Shown one piece after another: positions 48,375 through 60,252 of a stretch of DNA of 64,000 nucleotides. Under the pieces are notes generated by a model. The model searched no databases. It was given only the letters and a program-made list of their open reading frames with translations, and had not been told where the DNA came from. Source of the DNA: Novosphingobium umbonatum (GTDB lineage: Bacteria; Pseudomonadota; Alphaproteobacteria; Sphingomonadales; Sphingomonadaceae); contig NZ_SACO01000015.1 of NCBI RefSeq assembly GCF_004005905.1, forward strand, positions 1 through 64,000. The letters run 5' to 3'. Both the position numbers and the translations under genes were made by a program. The first letter of the stretch is position 1. Every line of letters starts with the position of its first letter.

Positions 48375-48563
48375 ATGCGCAAGATCATTTTCGCCGCTGC
48401 CGTTGCTGGCGCCGCTCTGAGCCTGGCTGCCTGCTCGAAGACCGAAGAAGCTGCTTCGTCGGTTGATTCGGCTGCTTCGGAAGTCGCTTCGGCTGCTGAC
48501 TCGGCTGCTTCGGTTGCCGATTCGGCTGCTACCGAAGCTGCTTCGGCTGCTTCGTCGAACTAA
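48375..48563 (+). CDS. Small Ala/Ser-rich lipoprotein
   Basis: A 62-aa protein with a signal peptide and lipobox (ALSLAAC, Cys at about residue 20). The mature part consists of repeated AAS/SAA/DSAAS units, probably a helical surface or periplasmic stalk like other short entericidin- or Lpp-type lipoproteins. It has no close functional match I can name. Divergent from polA and followed by two terminators. Confidence 0.7.
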   Translation: MRKIIFAAAVAGAALSLAACSKTEEAASSVDSAASEVASAADSAASVADSAATEAASAASSN

Positions 48564-48595
48564 TCTTTCGCGCGTAAGCGCAAAGATCTAGGTCG

Positions 48596-48636
48596 AGGCG
48601 CGCGGGAACTTCGAGTTCCTGCGCGCCTTTCCTTTT
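48596..48636 (+). terminator. Terminator of the small lipoprotein gene
   Basis: A 15-bp stem (48596-48610 with 48614-48628, 3-nt loop, one G-T) and a T-rich run after it. Confidence 0.85.
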
Positions 48637-48669
48637 GTGCGCGGCACGCAGGCGCGCGAAAGGCGGATA

Positions 48670-48705
48670 TAGAAAAAGCGCCGAATCGCTCCGGCGCTTT
48701 TTCTA
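48670..48705. terminator. Perfect bidirectional terminator
   Basis: A 14-bp perfect stem TAGAAAAAGCGCCG / CGGCGCTTTTTCTA (48670-48683 and 48692-48705) with A-run and T-run in its arms. It serves the beta-lactamase-like gene on the minus strand and backs up the lipoprotein terminator. Confidence 0.88.
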
Positions 48706-48741
48706 TGCGAATCAGGGATTTGCGGGAATTTTGGCCCGGGT

Positions 48742-49893
48742 TTAACGGGCCGTATTCAGCGCCAAACCCTTGGCCCCATTGGGGTAATTTTCATACAAGG
48801 CGCGGGCAATCGCCGCGATCCGCTGTTCGCGGCCCGGCTTGCCGCCCTGACCGGTCACATAAATCGCCACCGCCAAAGTGCGCCCGTCCGATGTGCGGAT
48901 CAGGCCCACATCGCTGGAGGTGTTGGACAAAGTGCCCGTCTTGTGCCCGATCAACGCATCATCGGGCAGCAGCGCCTTCATACGGTGAATACCGGTCACG
49001 CAGCGGCGCATCGCGCCTAGCAGGACTTCGCGGCTCTGTGCGCTGAGCCACTGGCCTTGATAGAGGCCAGCCAGCAACACAGCCATCGCCTGCGGCGTGG
49101 TGCTGTCGCGCAGGTCGATACTGCGGGCAGGGTCCACCACGCCATCATCGCGCACCATCGTGGCAATATCGCGGTCCAGACGGATGCCTGATACGCCTAC
49201 ACGGCGCAGCCAGCGCGTTACCACCTGCGGCCCGCCCATCGCGGCCAGCAGCGCGTCGGTAGCATGGTTGTCGCTGCGGGTGATGGCCAGCTCGATCAAT
49301 TGCTCCGCGCTCATCATCGCGCCGGGGCGCACCGGCGCCACAGCGGTGGACAGGCGGCGCGAGGGCACCGGCACCATCAGCGGATAGCGGTCATTCAGGC
49401 GATAGCGGCCCTGATCCACACCTTCGAGGAAAGCGGCAACAATCGCGATCTTGCCCGTGCTGGCCAGCGGGAAGGGTTGATCACCCATAACAGACACGCC
49501 CTGACCGCTGCCCAGATCGACCGCAGCCACGCCGATACGGCCATTGGAGGCATCGGCCAGATGGGCCAGACGCGTTTCAAACCCGCCCTGCACCATGCGC
49601 GGCGCGGGCTGGGGCGCGATGGGAGCCGAATAGGGCACGGCCGATTGCGGCGGCAAGGCGGAAATCGGTTCGGATTGGGCAAAACGTGGCGCGGCCTGTT
49701 TGGGCTCTGCCGGTGCTTCCACGCGCTTGGCCCGTTTCACCCCTGCAGGAGCGACGGGATTGCCGAACAGGCGGTCAAAGGCCTGTTCCACATTGTCCAC
49801 ACCATGCGAGCCACCCGCCAAAGCGGGCGCTGCCGTCACAGCCGTCAACAGCGCCAGAGCGCTAACCAAGGATGGTGTAATCCGGAGCATCAT
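48742..49893 (-). CDS. Class A beta-lactamase-fold serine hydrolase lacking Glu166
   Basis: A 383-aa exported protein (signal peptide 1-26, Pro/Ala-rich linker to about 100). The fold motifs are clear: STGK at 145-148 (active serine), SDN at 207-209, KTG at 318-320. In the omega loop the usual LDRxExxLN is replaced by LDRDIATMV (239-247), so the general base Glu166 and Asn170 are both missing. Such a protein may be acylated by beta-lactams without turnover, or act on cell wall as a DD-peptidase-like enzyme. Resistance should not be assumed. Confidence 0.85.
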   Translation of the reverse strand: MMLRITPSLVSALALLTAVTAAPALAGGSHGVDNVEQAFDRLFGNPVAPAGVKRAKRVEAPAEPKQAAPRFAQSEPISALPPQSAVPYSAPIAPQPAPRMVQGGFETRLAHLADASNGRIGVAAVDLGSGQGVSVMGDQPFPLASTGKIAIVAAFLEGVDQGRYRLNDRYPLMVPVPSRRLSTAVAPVRPGAMMSAEQLIELAITRSDNHATDALLAAMGGPQVVTRWLRRVGVSGIRLDRDIATMVRDDGVVDPARSIDLRDSTTPQAMAVLLAGLYQGQWLSAQSREVLLGAMRRCVTGIHRMKALLPDDALIGHKTGTLSNTSSDVGLIRTSDGRTLAVAIYVTGQGGKPGREQRIAAIARALYENYPNGAKGLALNTAR

Positions 49894-50025
49894 GCCTGTG
49901 TGAGTAAAGGGTTAACCTGTATTTTCTGTTACCCCGCCGCTCCGGCAGAAACCAGTGCGAACCGATGAAGCGCCCCGCGCTTGCGGCAAAATTGAAGAAT
50001 GGGCCGTTTCTGCCTGAATTACCTA

Positions 50026-50058
50026 AGAAAAAACCCGAGGAGATTGCTCTCCCCGGGT
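50026..50058 (-). terminator. Terminator of groEL
   Basis: ACCCGAGGAGA / TCTCCCCGGGT stem (50033-50043 and 50048-50058) with an A-run at 50027-50032, which reads as a T-run on the minus strand, 29 nt after groEL. Confidence 0.85.
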
Positions 50059-50086
50059 CTTTTTGTGCAAAGACGGTTGGCCGGAC

Positions 50087-51727
<1,641 letters not shown>

Positions 51728-51775
51728 CTATTCCTTGTAAAATGTCGTTAAAAGGGGAAATCCGGATCCGGCTGA

Positions 51776-52063
51776 TCAGCCGATGATGCCCAGGATATCG
51801 CTTTCCTTCATGATCAGCAGGTCTTCGCCCGCGACCTTGACTTCGGTGCCCGACCATTTGCCGAACAGCACGCGATCGCCAGCCTTGACTTCCAGCGGGG
51901 TCACCACGCCAGCTTCGCTGCGCGAGCCGGTGCCAACCGAAACCACGATGCCTTCAGCGGGCTTTTCCTTGGCGCTGTCGGGGATGATGATGCCGCCAGC
52001 GGTCTTTTCTTCAGCTTCGACGCGGCGGACCAGCACGCGGTCGTGCAGAGGACGGAACGACAT
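51776..52063 (-). CDS. groS: Co-chaperonin GroES
   Basis: A 95-aa Hsp10 with the mobile loop ([17 protein letters not shown], about 19-35) and [10 protein letters not shown] start. ATG 52063 is chosen because the family begins there; the longer upstream frame runs through the promoter. Confidence 0.98.
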   Translation of the reverse strand: MSFRPLHDRVLVRRVEAEEKTAGGIIIPDSAKEKPAEGIVVSVGTGSRSEAGVVTPLEVKAGDRVLFGKWSGTEVKVAGEDLLIMKESDILGIIG

Positions 52064-52097
52064 AGGAGTTTTACCTCTCTTACGGGTTGAATGGTTC

Positions 52098-52124
52098 TTG
52101 GCACTCACACGGGGAGAGTGCCAG
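52098..52124 (-). promoter_or_regulatory. CIRCE operator of groESL
   Basis: TTGGCACTC, nine bases, GAGTGCCAG. It matches the CIRCE consensus (TTAGCACTC-N9-GAGTGCTAA) at 16 of 18 positions and lies 35 nt before the groES start. HrcA binding and heat-shock derepression follow from established knowledge. Confidence 0.9.
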
Positions 52125-52232
52125 CGAGGGCGGATATGGGTGGGGGGCAGGGGGGCGTCAAGGGCGGCTTTGGCAAAAAATTTGGCCCCCGATGCGAAAA
52201 ACATCAGGGGCCATCCATTTTGCGCCGGAAAG

Positions 52233-53618
52233 CTAGGGCTTAACCGCCAAAAGCCCCAGCCTGTCGCGCCGAGCCCAGCGCCAGAGCAGGCAGACCGACA
52301 CCACCGCCAGCCCCATGGCCAGCCCGATCCACACGCCAAACCCGCGCAGGGGCGTGGTCAGGCCCAGCAGGACCGCCACGCCAAACCCGATCGGCCAATA
52401 GCCCGCCAGCGCGATGGTCATGGGCACGCGCGTATCCTGTAGCCCGCGCAAGGCGCCCGCGAGAATGCACTGCGCCGCATCGGCCAATTGGAAGGCGGCA
52501 GCCACCAGCAAATAGCGCGAGGCCAGTGCCACCATCATCGCCTTGTCCGCCGCCGTCACATCGACATAGGCCGACAAAACCAGACGCGGCGCCAGCACCA
52601 TGATGCTGGAGGTGATCATACCAATGCCAAGGCCAATCGCCAGCGCGCACCAGCCCGCTCGCCCCATGCCCGCCCTGTCGCCCGCGCCATAGAAATAGCC
52701 GACGCGGATGGTGGCCGCTTGCCCGATGCCCATGGGCAGCATGAAGGCAAAGGAGGCGATCTGGATGGCCAGCGCATGGGCGGCCAGTTCGGCCTCGCCA
52801 ATGCGGCCCATCACAAAGGCGGCGGCGCTGAACAGGCCCGCCTCGGCGGCGACATGCAGGGCAATCGGCAGGCCCAGTTTGGCGATACGCACAAGACGTG
52901 CCCAATCGGGCCGCCACAACCGTCCGAACAGGGCATGGCGGCGCAATTTGCGGTCAAACTGGATCAGCACCAGATAGGCCAGCATCGCCGCCGTGGCGGT
53001 GATCACATTGGCCAGCGCCGAACCCTGCAAGCCCAGCGCAGGCGCGCCCCAATGGCCGAACACCAGCGCATAATTGCCCGCCGCATTCACGCCTATCGCA
53101 AAGACCGTGACCGCCGTGGCATAAAAGGGCCGCCCCAGCGCCGAGATGATCGAGCGCAGCGTGTTATCCAGCATCATCGGCAGCACTGACCATTTGGCAA
53201 TGGCGAGAAAGCCACCCGCCATGCGCGCCACATCGGGCTTCTGGCCGGTCATCAGCAGGATGCTTTCCCCCTGCGAACATATGCCGATCACCACCATGGC
53301 GCAGGCCAGTGCCAACCACAGCGACATCCGCGCCGAGCGCCGCACCTCATGCAGCACATGCCGCCCCCGTCCGCGATCGGCCGCGATCAAGGGGGATACC
53401 GCGCCGGTCATGGCGAACATGCTCCACATCATCACGCCCATCAGGCTGACCGAGAGCGAGGCGGCGGCAAGGCTGGCCTCGCCAAGGCGCGCGACAAAGA
53501 TCACGTCAATCGCGTAAACCGCCATTTGTAGCACATTGGAGGCGGCCAAAGGCGCCGCCATCCGCAATGTGTCAAAAGCTTCCTTGCGCCAAGCGCTGTG
53601 ATCATCGGCCCCGTTCAT
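52233..53618 (-). CDS. MATE-family multidrug/cation antiporter
   Basis: A 461-aa membrane protein with about 12 helices in two homologous halves. The N-terminal half has [20 protein letters not shown] and the second [21 protein letters not shown]. It exports cationic drugs or metabolites using Na+ or H+ gradients. ATG 53618 ([10 protein letters not shown]) is used; upstream coding potential is not conserved. Confidence 0.92.
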   Translation of the reverse strand: MNGADDHSAWRKEAFDTLRMAAPLAASNVLQMAVYAIDVIFVARLGEASLAAASLSVSLMGVMMWSMFAMTGAVSPLIAADRGRGRHVLHEVRRSARMSLWLALACAMVVIGICSQGESILLMTGQKPDVARMAGGFLAIAKWSVLPMMLDNTLRSIISALGRPFYATAVTVFAIGVNAAGNYALVFGHWGAPALGLQGSALANVITATAAMLAYLVLIQFDRKLRRHALFGRLWRPDWARLVRIAKLGLPIALHVAAEAGLFSAAAFVMGRIGEAELAAHALAIQIASFAFMLPMGIGQAATIRVGYFYGAGDRAGMGRAGWCALAIGLGIGMITSSIMVLAPRLVLSAYVDVTAADKAMMVALASRYLLVAAAFQLADAAQCILAGALRGLQDTRVPMTIALAGYWPIGFGVAVLLGLTTPLRGFGVWIGLAMGLAVVSVCLLWRWARRDRLGLLAVKP

Positions 53619-53656
53619 ATTGTCGGCATAGGGCTTGGGGGCAGGTGGGGAAAGGC

Positions 53657-54265
53657 CTATTTGCTCAGGATCATCTTGACCTTCACGCCGGTGATATAGG
53701 CCAAAGGCGCGCCATCCTCGCCCAACACGACAGGGCGGCGCATGGCGGCCTTGGCTTCGCAGGCGGTCTTGGCCAGATCGACATCGATCTCCTTGGGGTC
53801 GCGCGTGCAATCGGTGACGCGGCCATCCTTGTCCACTGCCAGCAACAGCTTGATATCCTCCTCGGCCTGACCATCGGGCAGGCGTTTGGCGGGCAGCAGG
53901 AAATCGGCCTTGAACTGGCGCTGGGCCAGAATGCTCTGCCCCAGCGCGGTTTCGGGGATGAAGATGGACACCGGCCCATGGACCAGACCGAAAGCAGGCG
54001 CACCATCGGGCGCGGTGGGCGGGTTATGCTTGCGGGCCTTCACCACATTGACGAGGTCAGCGGCCAGACGCTCGTTGCCGACCACCCGCAGCACCTCCAC
54101 CCGCACCACATGGCCATCGGGCGCGATCAGCGCATTGACCTCGGCCATGGCCGAGGTTGCTTCTTTGAGTGCCCATTCGGGATAGTCATCGGGCGTGATC
54201 GACTTGCCCAAAGTAGGCAGGCTCATCGCGGCGGAGGCCAAAACCAACAGGGACAGGATCGCCAT
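53657..54265 (-). CDS. TonB C-terminal-like periplasmic protein
   Basis: A 202-aa protein with a signal peptide (MAILSLLVLASAAMS). Two stretches read like TonB-C repeats: EVNALIAPDGHVVRVEVLRVVG and LLLAVDKDGRVTDCTRDPK, each with a G-x-V strand pattern. No transmembrane anchor with an ExbB-contact His is seen, so it may not transduce energy. Function unassigned. Confidence 0.6.
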   Translation of the reverse strand: MAILSLLVLASAAMSLPTLGKSITPDDYPEWALKEATSAMAEVNALIAPDGHVVRVEVLRVVGNERLAADLVNVVKARKHNPPTAPDGAPAFGLVHGPVSIFIPETALGQSILAQRQFKADFLLPAKRLPDGQAEEDIKLLLAVDKDGRVTDCTRDPKEIDVDLAKTACEAKAAMRRPVVLGEDGAPLAYITGVKVKMILSK

Positions 54266-54397
54266 ATCTCACTCCACACGCACACGGGGCTGTTTGTTGC
54301 CTACCTGCGCCAAAACGGTGTTTCGCGCAGGGAAGCAGCAGCCTCTATCCTTGTTGTGTGACACTATGGGGTTGAAGGGCAGCGAAGGGAAGCTGTT

Positions 54398-54922
54398 TTA
54401 TTCCTTGGGCTTGAGCGCGGCCAAAGCAGCAAAGGGGCTGTTGTTTTCCGCGCCCAGCAGGCCCGATGCGCGCACCTGTGCGGCCATCGGCCCTTCGGCA
54501 AAGGGATCGATCGACAGGGCAAAGCTCTGCGCCACCGCCTCGCCCAGATCGAAACGTTCGCCGCTATAGGGGATGTCGTCGCAATCGGCGTCGGACAGCT
54601 CGATTTCCTCGTCAGGCTTGATCTCTTGTTGGCTGTCGGGGACAAAGCGCAGCAACAGCGCCTCGTCGACCTTTTGCGGCAGGTCTTCGGCGGAAATGGC
54701 GCAGCTTTGCACGAAAGCCGCCTTCATCCGCCCCTTGGCCACCACGTTTGCGCCTTCGCGCGACAGGGTCAGCGTGGCCTGCAAAAGGCTGATCGACACG
54801 ATTCCGAAACGCCTGGCCAGCGCGGCGGCTTCCTCCGGCGTCGGCTCCAGCACAAGGGGCTTGTCCTCGATATGGCGGATATCGATGATGCGGGAAAATT
54901 CGCTCTCGGGCAGGTCGGTCAT
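54398..54922 (-). CDS. DUF177 (YceD) family protein
   Basis: A 174-aa protein. The central VVAKGRMKAAFVQSCAIS and the acidic C-terminal DLGEAVAQSFALSIDPF region match DUF177, a family linked to 23S rRNA accumulation and often beside rpmF/plsX. Here its ATG overlaps the stop of the cytochrome chaperone (ATGA), the usual sphingomonad order. Confidence 0.85.
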   Translation of the reverse strand: MTDLPESEFSRIIDIRHIEDKPLVLEPTPEEAAALARRFGIVSISLLQATLTLSREGANVVAKGRMKAAFVQSCAISAEDLPQKVDEALLLRFVPDSQQEIKPDEEIELSDADCDDIPYSGERFDLGEAVAQSFALSIDPFAEGPMAAQVRASGLLGAENNSPFAALAALKPKE

Positions 54923-55464
54923 GCGGCAATCTCGGCGTTTAACAGGGCATCGTCGGGGATGGCGGCCAGCGTATCGGCCAATTGGCGGGCAAGGGCAGCG
55001 GCAGCTTGCGCGCTGACCCCTTCGTTAAAGGACATATTGCGCTCCAACGCCTGCATCAAGGCGGCCTCATCCTGCGCCAGCGCCTCGCGATAGGCGCCCA
55101 GACGCCCGCCCAGCACGCTCATCAAACGGCCGATATGTTTGCCCACCACCATATCACCCACGCCGGATTCGCGCAGTTGGCCGTCCATGTCGGTGACAAA
55201 CAATTCGGTCAGCAACACGCTAGGGCGTTTCAGGCTTTCGACATTTTCCATCCGCAGCAAAGCCAGCGAGAGCACCAGCGTGATCACATCAAACCGCCCA
55301 GCCAGCGTGTCGGCCACGCCGCCTTCCAGATACCACGCCTTGGCGCGGGCCAGTTCCACCACGCGGTGCCAGAAGGGGCGCACGGCGGCGTGATCATCCA
55401 CGCTGCTGCCGAAAAGGCGGCGCAACAGGGAGGGTTTGTTCTGGTCAGAAGTGGTTTGGGTCAT
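54919..55464 (-). CDS. Ubiquinol-cytochrome c chaperone family protein
   Basis: A 181-aa protein of the CBP3/UPF0174 family that helps assemble cytochrome b of complex III. It shows AWYLEGGVADTLAGRFDVITLVL (about 46-68) and ELFVTDMDGQLRESGVGDMVVGKHI (the family signature). ATG 55464 (MTQTTSDQNK) is chosen; upstream sequence belongs to the divergent bamE promoter. Confidence 0.88.
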   Translation of the reverse strand: MTQTTSDQNKPSLLRRLFGSSVDDHAAVRPFWHRVVELARAKAWYLEGGVADTLAGRFDVITLVLSLALLRMENVESLKRPSVLLTELFVTDMDGQLRESGVGDMVVGKHIGRLMSVLGGRLGAYREALAQDEAALMQALERNMSFNEGVSAQAAAALARQLADTLAAIPDDALLNAEIAA

Positions 55465-55683
55465 AGGCTTGATGCGCGCATCGCCCTTTCGTTCAGCAAG
55501 GATTAAATCACCGCCCCCCATGCGCCGGACACCACAATCAAGCGTCCTGTCCCAACGAGAGTTGCGATTGCGCGCAAGGGGCCGTAAGGCTTGGACAGCG
55601 GTAAGCAAGGAAACAGCGCTTGGCAATGCGTGGCGGCGGGGCAACCTGTTCAAGACGCGACCATGCAAGGCGATTTTGGAGCG

Positions 55684-56214
55684 ATGAAAGTGATGCGGTT
55701 TAAGGCAGGCAAGCTGGCCGGTTCGGGCAAAAAAGCAGCTTCGCTCTCGATGCTGGTGGCGGCGGTTGCGCTGTCGGGCTGCAGCACGATCCGCGACCAT
55801 CGCGGTTTCCTTGTCGATCAGGCTTTGGTCGATTCGGTGCTGCCCGGGGTGGATAACAAGATTTCGGTCGAACGCACTCTGGGCCGCCCCACTTTGGCCA
55901 GCCAGTTTGGCGATCAGGCGTGGTATTATATTTCCACCGACACCAAGCAGGTCGCTTTCCGCCGCCCGCAAACCAACCAGCAGACCATTTTGCGCGTGCG
56001 TTTTGACGCCAAGGGCAATGTGATCGCGGTGGACAAGGCGGGTATGGAACGCGTGGCGCGGCTGGATCCGGACAAGGATCTGACCCCCACTCTGGGCAAA
56101 AAGCGCACGCTGCTTGAAGATCTGTTCGGCAATATCGGCACGGTGGGCGCGGGCGGCATGGGCGGTTCCGGCCAGGGCGGCGGCGGTCAGGGCGGTGGCC
56201 CCAACGGCAGCTAA
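55684..56214 (+). CDS. bamE: Outer membrane assembly lipoprotein BamE
   Basis: A 176-aa SmpA/OmlA-type lipoprotein (signal peptide, lipobox ALSGC). The BamE fold has [22 protein letters not shown] and [14 protein letters not shown]. The C-terminus is a Gly-rich tail absent from E. coli BamE. ATG 55684 is preferred to the one 21 nt upstream. Confidence 0.9.
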   Translation: MKVMRFKAGKLAGSGKKAASLSMLVAAVALSGCSTIRDHRGFLVDQALVDSVLPGVDNKISVERTLGRPTLASQFGDQAWYYISTDTKQVAFRRPQTNQQTILRVRFDAKGNVIAVDKAGMERVARLDPDKDLTPTLGKKRTLLEDLFGNIGTVGAGGMGGSGQGGGGQGGGPNGS

Positions 56215-56272
56215 TTTCAGCCTGTTGGCGCGCGCTTCTGGACAAATCTCCGGCGCGCCCCATATGCTGGTC

Positions 56273-56833
56273 ATGGATAATAGCAAAGCTGGCCACGGGC
56301 TGATCCAGTGGCATGGCACCACCATTGTCGGCGTGAAGAAAAACGGCAAGACCGTGATCGCGGGCGATGGTCAGGTGTCGATGGGCAACACGGTGATGAA
56401 GCCCAATGCGCGCAAGGTCCGCCGCATCGGTGATGGCAAGGTGGTGGCCGGTTTCGCAGGCGCCACGGCGGATGCTTTCACCCTGTTCGAAAGGCTGGAG
56501 CGCAAGCTGGAAGCCCATCGTGGCCAATTGCTGCGCGCGGCGGTGGAACTGGCCAAGGATTGGCGCACCGACAAATATTTGCGAAACCTTGAAGCCTTGA
56601 TGATCGTGGCGGATGCCGAGACCATGCTGGTGCTGACCGGCAATGGCGATGTGCTGGAGCCTGAAGGCGGGATCACCGCGATTGGCTCTGGCGGCAATTA
56701 CGCGCTGGCCGCCGCCCGCGCCGTTTCCGATTACGAGGATGATGCGGAAAAGATCGCCCGCAAGGCCATGGCTGTGGCGGCGGAAATCTGCGTTTTCACC
56801 AATGACCGCGTGACGGTTGAGAGCATTGGCTGA
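56273..56833 (+). CDS. hslV: ATP-dependent protease subunit HslV
   Basis: A 186-aa N-terminal nucleophile protease. The catalytic Thr is the second Thr of [20 protein letters not shown]; in alphaproteobacteria a short propeptide precedes it. ATG 56264 or 56273 both keep that order and neither has a strong ribosome site. 6 nt upstream of hslU. Confidence 0.93.
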   Translation: MDNSKAGHGLIQWHGTTIVGVKKNGKTVIAGDGQVSMGNTVMKPNARKVRRIGDGKVVAGFAGATADAFTLFERLERKLEAHRGQLLRAAVELAKDWRTDKYLRNLEALMIVADAETMLVLTGNGDVLEPEGGITAIGSGGNYALAAARAVSDYEDDAEKIARKAMAVAAEICVFTNDRVTVESIG

Positions 56834-56839
56834 CCCCCT

Positions 56840-58138
56840 ATGAACGAGACATTGACCCCCAAAGCCATCGTCCGCGCGCTGGACGAACATATCATCGGGC
56901 AGGCCGAGGCCAAGCGCGCCGTGGCCGTGGCCCTGCGCAACCGTTGGCGGCGGCAACGCCTTGGCGCGGATCTGCGCGACGAGGTGAGCCCCAAGAACAT
57001 CCTGATGATCGGCCCCACTGGCTGCGGCAAGACCGAGATCAGCCGCCGTCTGGCAAAGCTCGCCGATGCGCCCTTTGTGAAGGTGGAGGCCACCAAATTC
57101 ACCGAGGTCGGCTATGTCGGCCGCGATGTGGAGCAGATTGGCCGCGATCTGGCCGAGGAAGCGATCCGGCTGGAAAAGGCCCGCCGCCGCGAGGCGGTGC
57201 GCGATGCGGCCAGCAAGGCGGCGATGGACCGGCTGCTCAAAGCCTTGGTGGGTGAGGGCGCCAGCGAGGCGACCCGCGAAAGCTTCCGCATGCGTCTTAA
57301 CGAAGGCGCGATGAATGATGTCGAGGTCGAGATCGAGCTGGAGGAAGCCCCCGCCCCGATGGAAGTGCCCGGCATGGGCGGCGGCATCGGCATGATCAAC
57401 CTGTCCGACATGCTGGGCAAGGCGATGGGCGGCAAGCCCTTGAAGCGCCGCAAGCTGCGCGTAGCCGATGCCTGGGACCGGCTGGTGGACGAGGAATCGG
57501 AAAAGCGCATGGATCAGGAGGACGTCGCCCGCGTCGCTCTGGCCAATGCGGAAGCCAATGGCATCGTGTTCATCGACGAGATCGACAAGATTGCCGTGTC
57601 CGATGTGCGCGGCGGCTCGGTCAGCCGTGAAGGCGTGCAGCGCGATCTGCTGCCCTTGATCGAGGGCACCACGATTGCCACCAAATATGGCCCGATGAAA
57701 ACCGACCACGTGCTGTTCATCGCCAGCGGCGCTTTCCATGTGGCCAAGCCCAGCGATATGCTGCCCGAATTGCAGGGGCGCCTGCCGATCCGCGTCGAGC
57801 TGAAGGCTTTGTCCGAAGAGGATTTCGTGCGCATCCTGTCGGAAACCCGCGCCAATCTGGTGGAGCAATATTGCGCTTTGCTGGCCACCGAAGAAGTGAC
57901 GCTGGACTTTTCCGCCCCCGCCATCCGCGCCATTGCCCGCACCGCGGCGCAGGTGAACGAAAGCGTGGAGAATATCGGCGCACGCCGTTTGCAAACGGTG
58001 ATGGAAAAGCTGCTGGAGGACATTTCCTTCGAGGCCGAGGACCGCAAGGGGGAGACGATCCCGATTGACGAGGCCTATGTCGGCCAGCGTCTGGGCGAGC
58101 TGGCGCAAAACACCGATCTGTCGAAATTCATCCTGTAA
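56840..58138 (+). CDS. hslU: ATP-dependent protease ATPase HslU
   Basis: A 432-aa AAA+ unfoldase. Walker [16 protein letters not shown] at about residues 57-71, Walker [12 protein letters not shown] at about 243-253, then the intermediate I-domain between them and a C-terminal tail (LSKFIL) that docks in HslV. Full length. Confidence 0.97.
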   Translation: MNETLTPKAIVRALDEHIIGQAEAKRAVAVALRNRWRRQRLGADLRDEVSPKNILMIGPTGCGKTEISRRLAKLADAPFVKVEATKFTEVGYVGRDVEQIGRDLAEEAIRLEKARRREAVRDAASKAAMDRLLKALVGEGASEATRESFRMRLNEGAMNDVEVEIELEEAPAPMEVPGMGGGIGMINLSDMLGKAMGGKPLKRRKLRVADAWDRLVDEESEKRMDQEDVARVALANAEANGIVFIDEIDKIAVSDVRGGSVSREGVQRDLLPLIEGTTIATKYGPMKTDHVLFIASGAFHVAKPSDMLPELQGRLPIRVELKALSEEDFVRILSETRANLVEQYCALLATEEVTLDFSAPAIRAIARTAAQVNESVENIGARRLQTVMEKLLEDISFEAEDRKGETIPIDEAYVGQRLGELAQNTDLSKFIL

Positions 58139-58149
58139 GGAGCTGCATC

Positions 58150-58359
58150 ATGTCTGACGCCCCTGTTTTCGACACACCCGAAGGCCGCCCCACCTATCGC
58201 CTGCTAACCGGCAAGGATGACCGCGCCTTTTGCGAGCGTGTTTCACTGGCGCTGGCCGAGGGCTGGCGACTCTATGGCTCGCCCACCATGACCTATGACG
58301 CGGAAAATGCCTGCGTGAAGGTGGGGCAGGCTGTGGTCTGGAAGGATGTGGTCATCTGA
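58150..58359 (+). CDS. DUF1737 protein
   Basis: A 69-aa soluble protein with the DUF1737 pattern YRLLTGKDDRAFCERVSLAL and GWRLYGSPTMTYD. Function unknown. It lies 11 nt after hslU and may be cotranscribed. A GCGATGC inverted repeat spans the gap to the convergent transporter gene. Confidence 0.82.
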   Translation: MSDAPVFDTPEGRPTYRLLTGKDDRAFCERVSLALAEGWRLYGSPTMTYDAENACVKVGQAVVWKDVVI

Positions 58360-58380
58360 ACCATAAGGAGGCGATGCCGG

Positions 58381-60204
58381 TTAACCCGCCAGCATCGCCT
58401 CGGCCTCATTGGCCTGCCGCGCCCACATTTCGGCATAGAGCCCGTCATAGCGCAGCAGTTCGGCATGGTTGCCCTGTTCCACCAGATGTCCTTCGTTCAG
58501 CACGAAGATGCAGTCGGAATCGACAATGGTGGACAGGCGATGCGCGATCGACAGGCTGGTGCGGTTTTCGGCAATGGCATGCAGCGTGGCCAGAATTTCC
58601 TGCTCGGTGCGCGTATCCAGCGCGCTGGTCGCTTCATCCAGCAACAGGATCGGCGGGTTTTTGACCAGAGTGCGCGCGATGGAAACGCGCTGCTTTTCCC
58701 CGCCTGACAGTTTGAGGCCCCGCTCGCCCACTTCGGTTTCAAGCCCGGCGGGCAGGCGTTCGAGCAAAGGCGCCAGCGCGGCGCCACGGGCGGCGGCGGT
58801 CACTTCGGCCTCGCTCGCCCCTTCGCGGCCATAGGCGATGTTATAGCCGATCGTGTCGTTGAACAGCACGCAATCCTGCGGCACAATGCCCAGCACCGAA
58901 CGCAGGCTGCGCTGGCTGACCTGCGCAATATCCTGCCCGTCGATCAGGATGCGCCCCTGCCACGGATCGTAAAAGCGGAAAAGCAGGCGGCCAATCGTCG
59001 ATTTGCCCGCACCCGATGGGCCGACCAGCGCGACATGATGGCCGGCAGGCACCTCGAAAGACAGGCCGTTCAGGATAGTGCGGTTGCGGTCATAGCCGAA
59101 GACCACATTGTCAAACACCACCGAAGGCTGGCGAACCACCAGAGCGGGTGCGCCGGGAACATCCTTCACCTCCACCTCGGTGTCGATCAGCGCGAACATG
59201 GCGGCCATATCGATCAAGCCCTGCCGGATGGTGCGATAGACCATGCCCAACATGTCCAGCGGGCGGAACAATTGCATCAGATAGGTCTGCACAAACACCA
59301 GCTGCCCGCCGGTATAGCGCCCGTGCCACCAGCCCCAGACCGTATAGGCCATGGCCCCCGCCATCAGCCCGTTGACCACCACCCCTTGCGCGATGTTCAG
59401 CAGGCCAAGGCTGTTCTCGCTCTTGACCGCCGCATCGGTGTAGGCGCGGGTGGCCTGCGCATAGCGGGCCTGTTCGCGCGGTTCGGCGGCGAAATATTTG
59501 ACCGTTTCGTAATTGAGCAGCGAATCCACCGCCCGCGCCAGAGCCTGCCCGTCGAGCCGGTTCATCTTTTCGCGCAAGGACGTGCGCCATTCGGTGATCT
59601 TGCGCGTGACATAAATATAGGCGGCAATTGCCAAGGCCGTGGCCGCCACCAGCCCCCAGCCGAAATTGAGCTGGAAAATCACCGCCACCACCACCAGTTG
59701 CAGCACGGTGGGGGCAATGTTGAACAGCATGAAATAGAGCATCGTATCAATGCTCTTGGTGCCGCGCTCGATGGTCTTGGTCACTTCGCCGGTGCGGCGG
59801 GCGAGATGAAAGCGCAAGGACAATTGGTGCAATTGGCCAAACACATGTTCGGCCAGCATGCGGGTGCCTTCCTGCCCCACTTTTTCAAACACGATATTGC
59901 GCAGATTATCAAAAGCCGTGCCCGCGAACCGCGCCGCCGCATAGGCCAGCACGAAAAGCATCGCCCCGTTCATCAGCTTGGGGCCGGTTACCGCCATCGC
60001 ATCCACCGCCCATTTCAGGAAATAGGGCATGACCATTTGCGTCGCGGTGGACAAAAGGATGAACAGCAGCGCGATGACAATGCGCAGCCGCAGTTCCGGA
60101 TAATCGCGCGGCCAAAGATAGGGCATGAAACGCCGCAACGTGTTCCAGCCATCATGGCGGGCGGCGGTTTTATCAGGGGCGGAGCTGGGCGTTTCGGGCG
60201 GCAT
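58381..60204 (-). CDS. ATM1/HMT1-like ABC half-transporter
   Basis: A 607-aa fused permease-ATPase. About six transmembrane helices (40-320), then ATPase with Walker A GPSGAGKSTIGRLL (about 406-419), signature LSGGEKQRVSIARTL and Walker B ILLLDEATSALD. The permease resembles the ATM1/HMT1 group that exports glutathione-linked iron-sulfur or metal conjugates. Confidence 0.92.
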   Translation of the reverse strand: MPPETPSSAPDKTAARHDGWNTLRRFMPYLWPRDYPELRLRIVIALLFILLSTATQMVMPYFLKWAVDAMAVTGPKLMNGAMLFVLAYAAARFAGTAFDNLRNIVFEKVGQEGTRMLAEHVFGQLHQLSLRFHLARRTGEVTKTIERGTKSIDTMLYFMLFNIAPTVLQLVVVAVIFQLNFGWGLVAATALAIAAYIYVTRKITEWRTSLREKMNRLDGQALARAVDSLLNYETVKYFAAEPREQARYAQATRAYTDAAVKSENSLGLLNIAQGVVVNGLMAGAMAYTVWGWWHGRYTGGQLVFVQTYLMQLFRPLDMLGMVYRTIRQGLIDMAAMFALIDTEVEVKDVPGAPALVVRQPSVVFDNVVFGYDRNRTILNGLSFEVPAGHHVALVGPSGAGKSTIGRLLFRFYDPWQGRILIDGQDIAQVSQRSLRSVLGIVPQDCVLFNDTIGYNIAYGREGASEAEVTAAARGAALAPLLERLPAGLETEVGERGLKLSGGEKQRVSIARTLVKNPPILLLDEATSALDTRTEQEILATLHAIAENRTSLSIAHRLSTIVDSDCIFVLNEGHLVEQGNHAELLRYDGLYAEMWARQANEAEAMLAG

Positions 60205-60252
60205 GGGGCCTATGTAGGCCTTACCAAGCGAAACGCCAGCCCTTGACCATGG

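Noticed and set aside
55700..58108. 802-codon minus-strand ORF opposite bamE, hslV and hslU
   Set aside because: It spans three real genes on the plus strand and has no ribosome site or domain.
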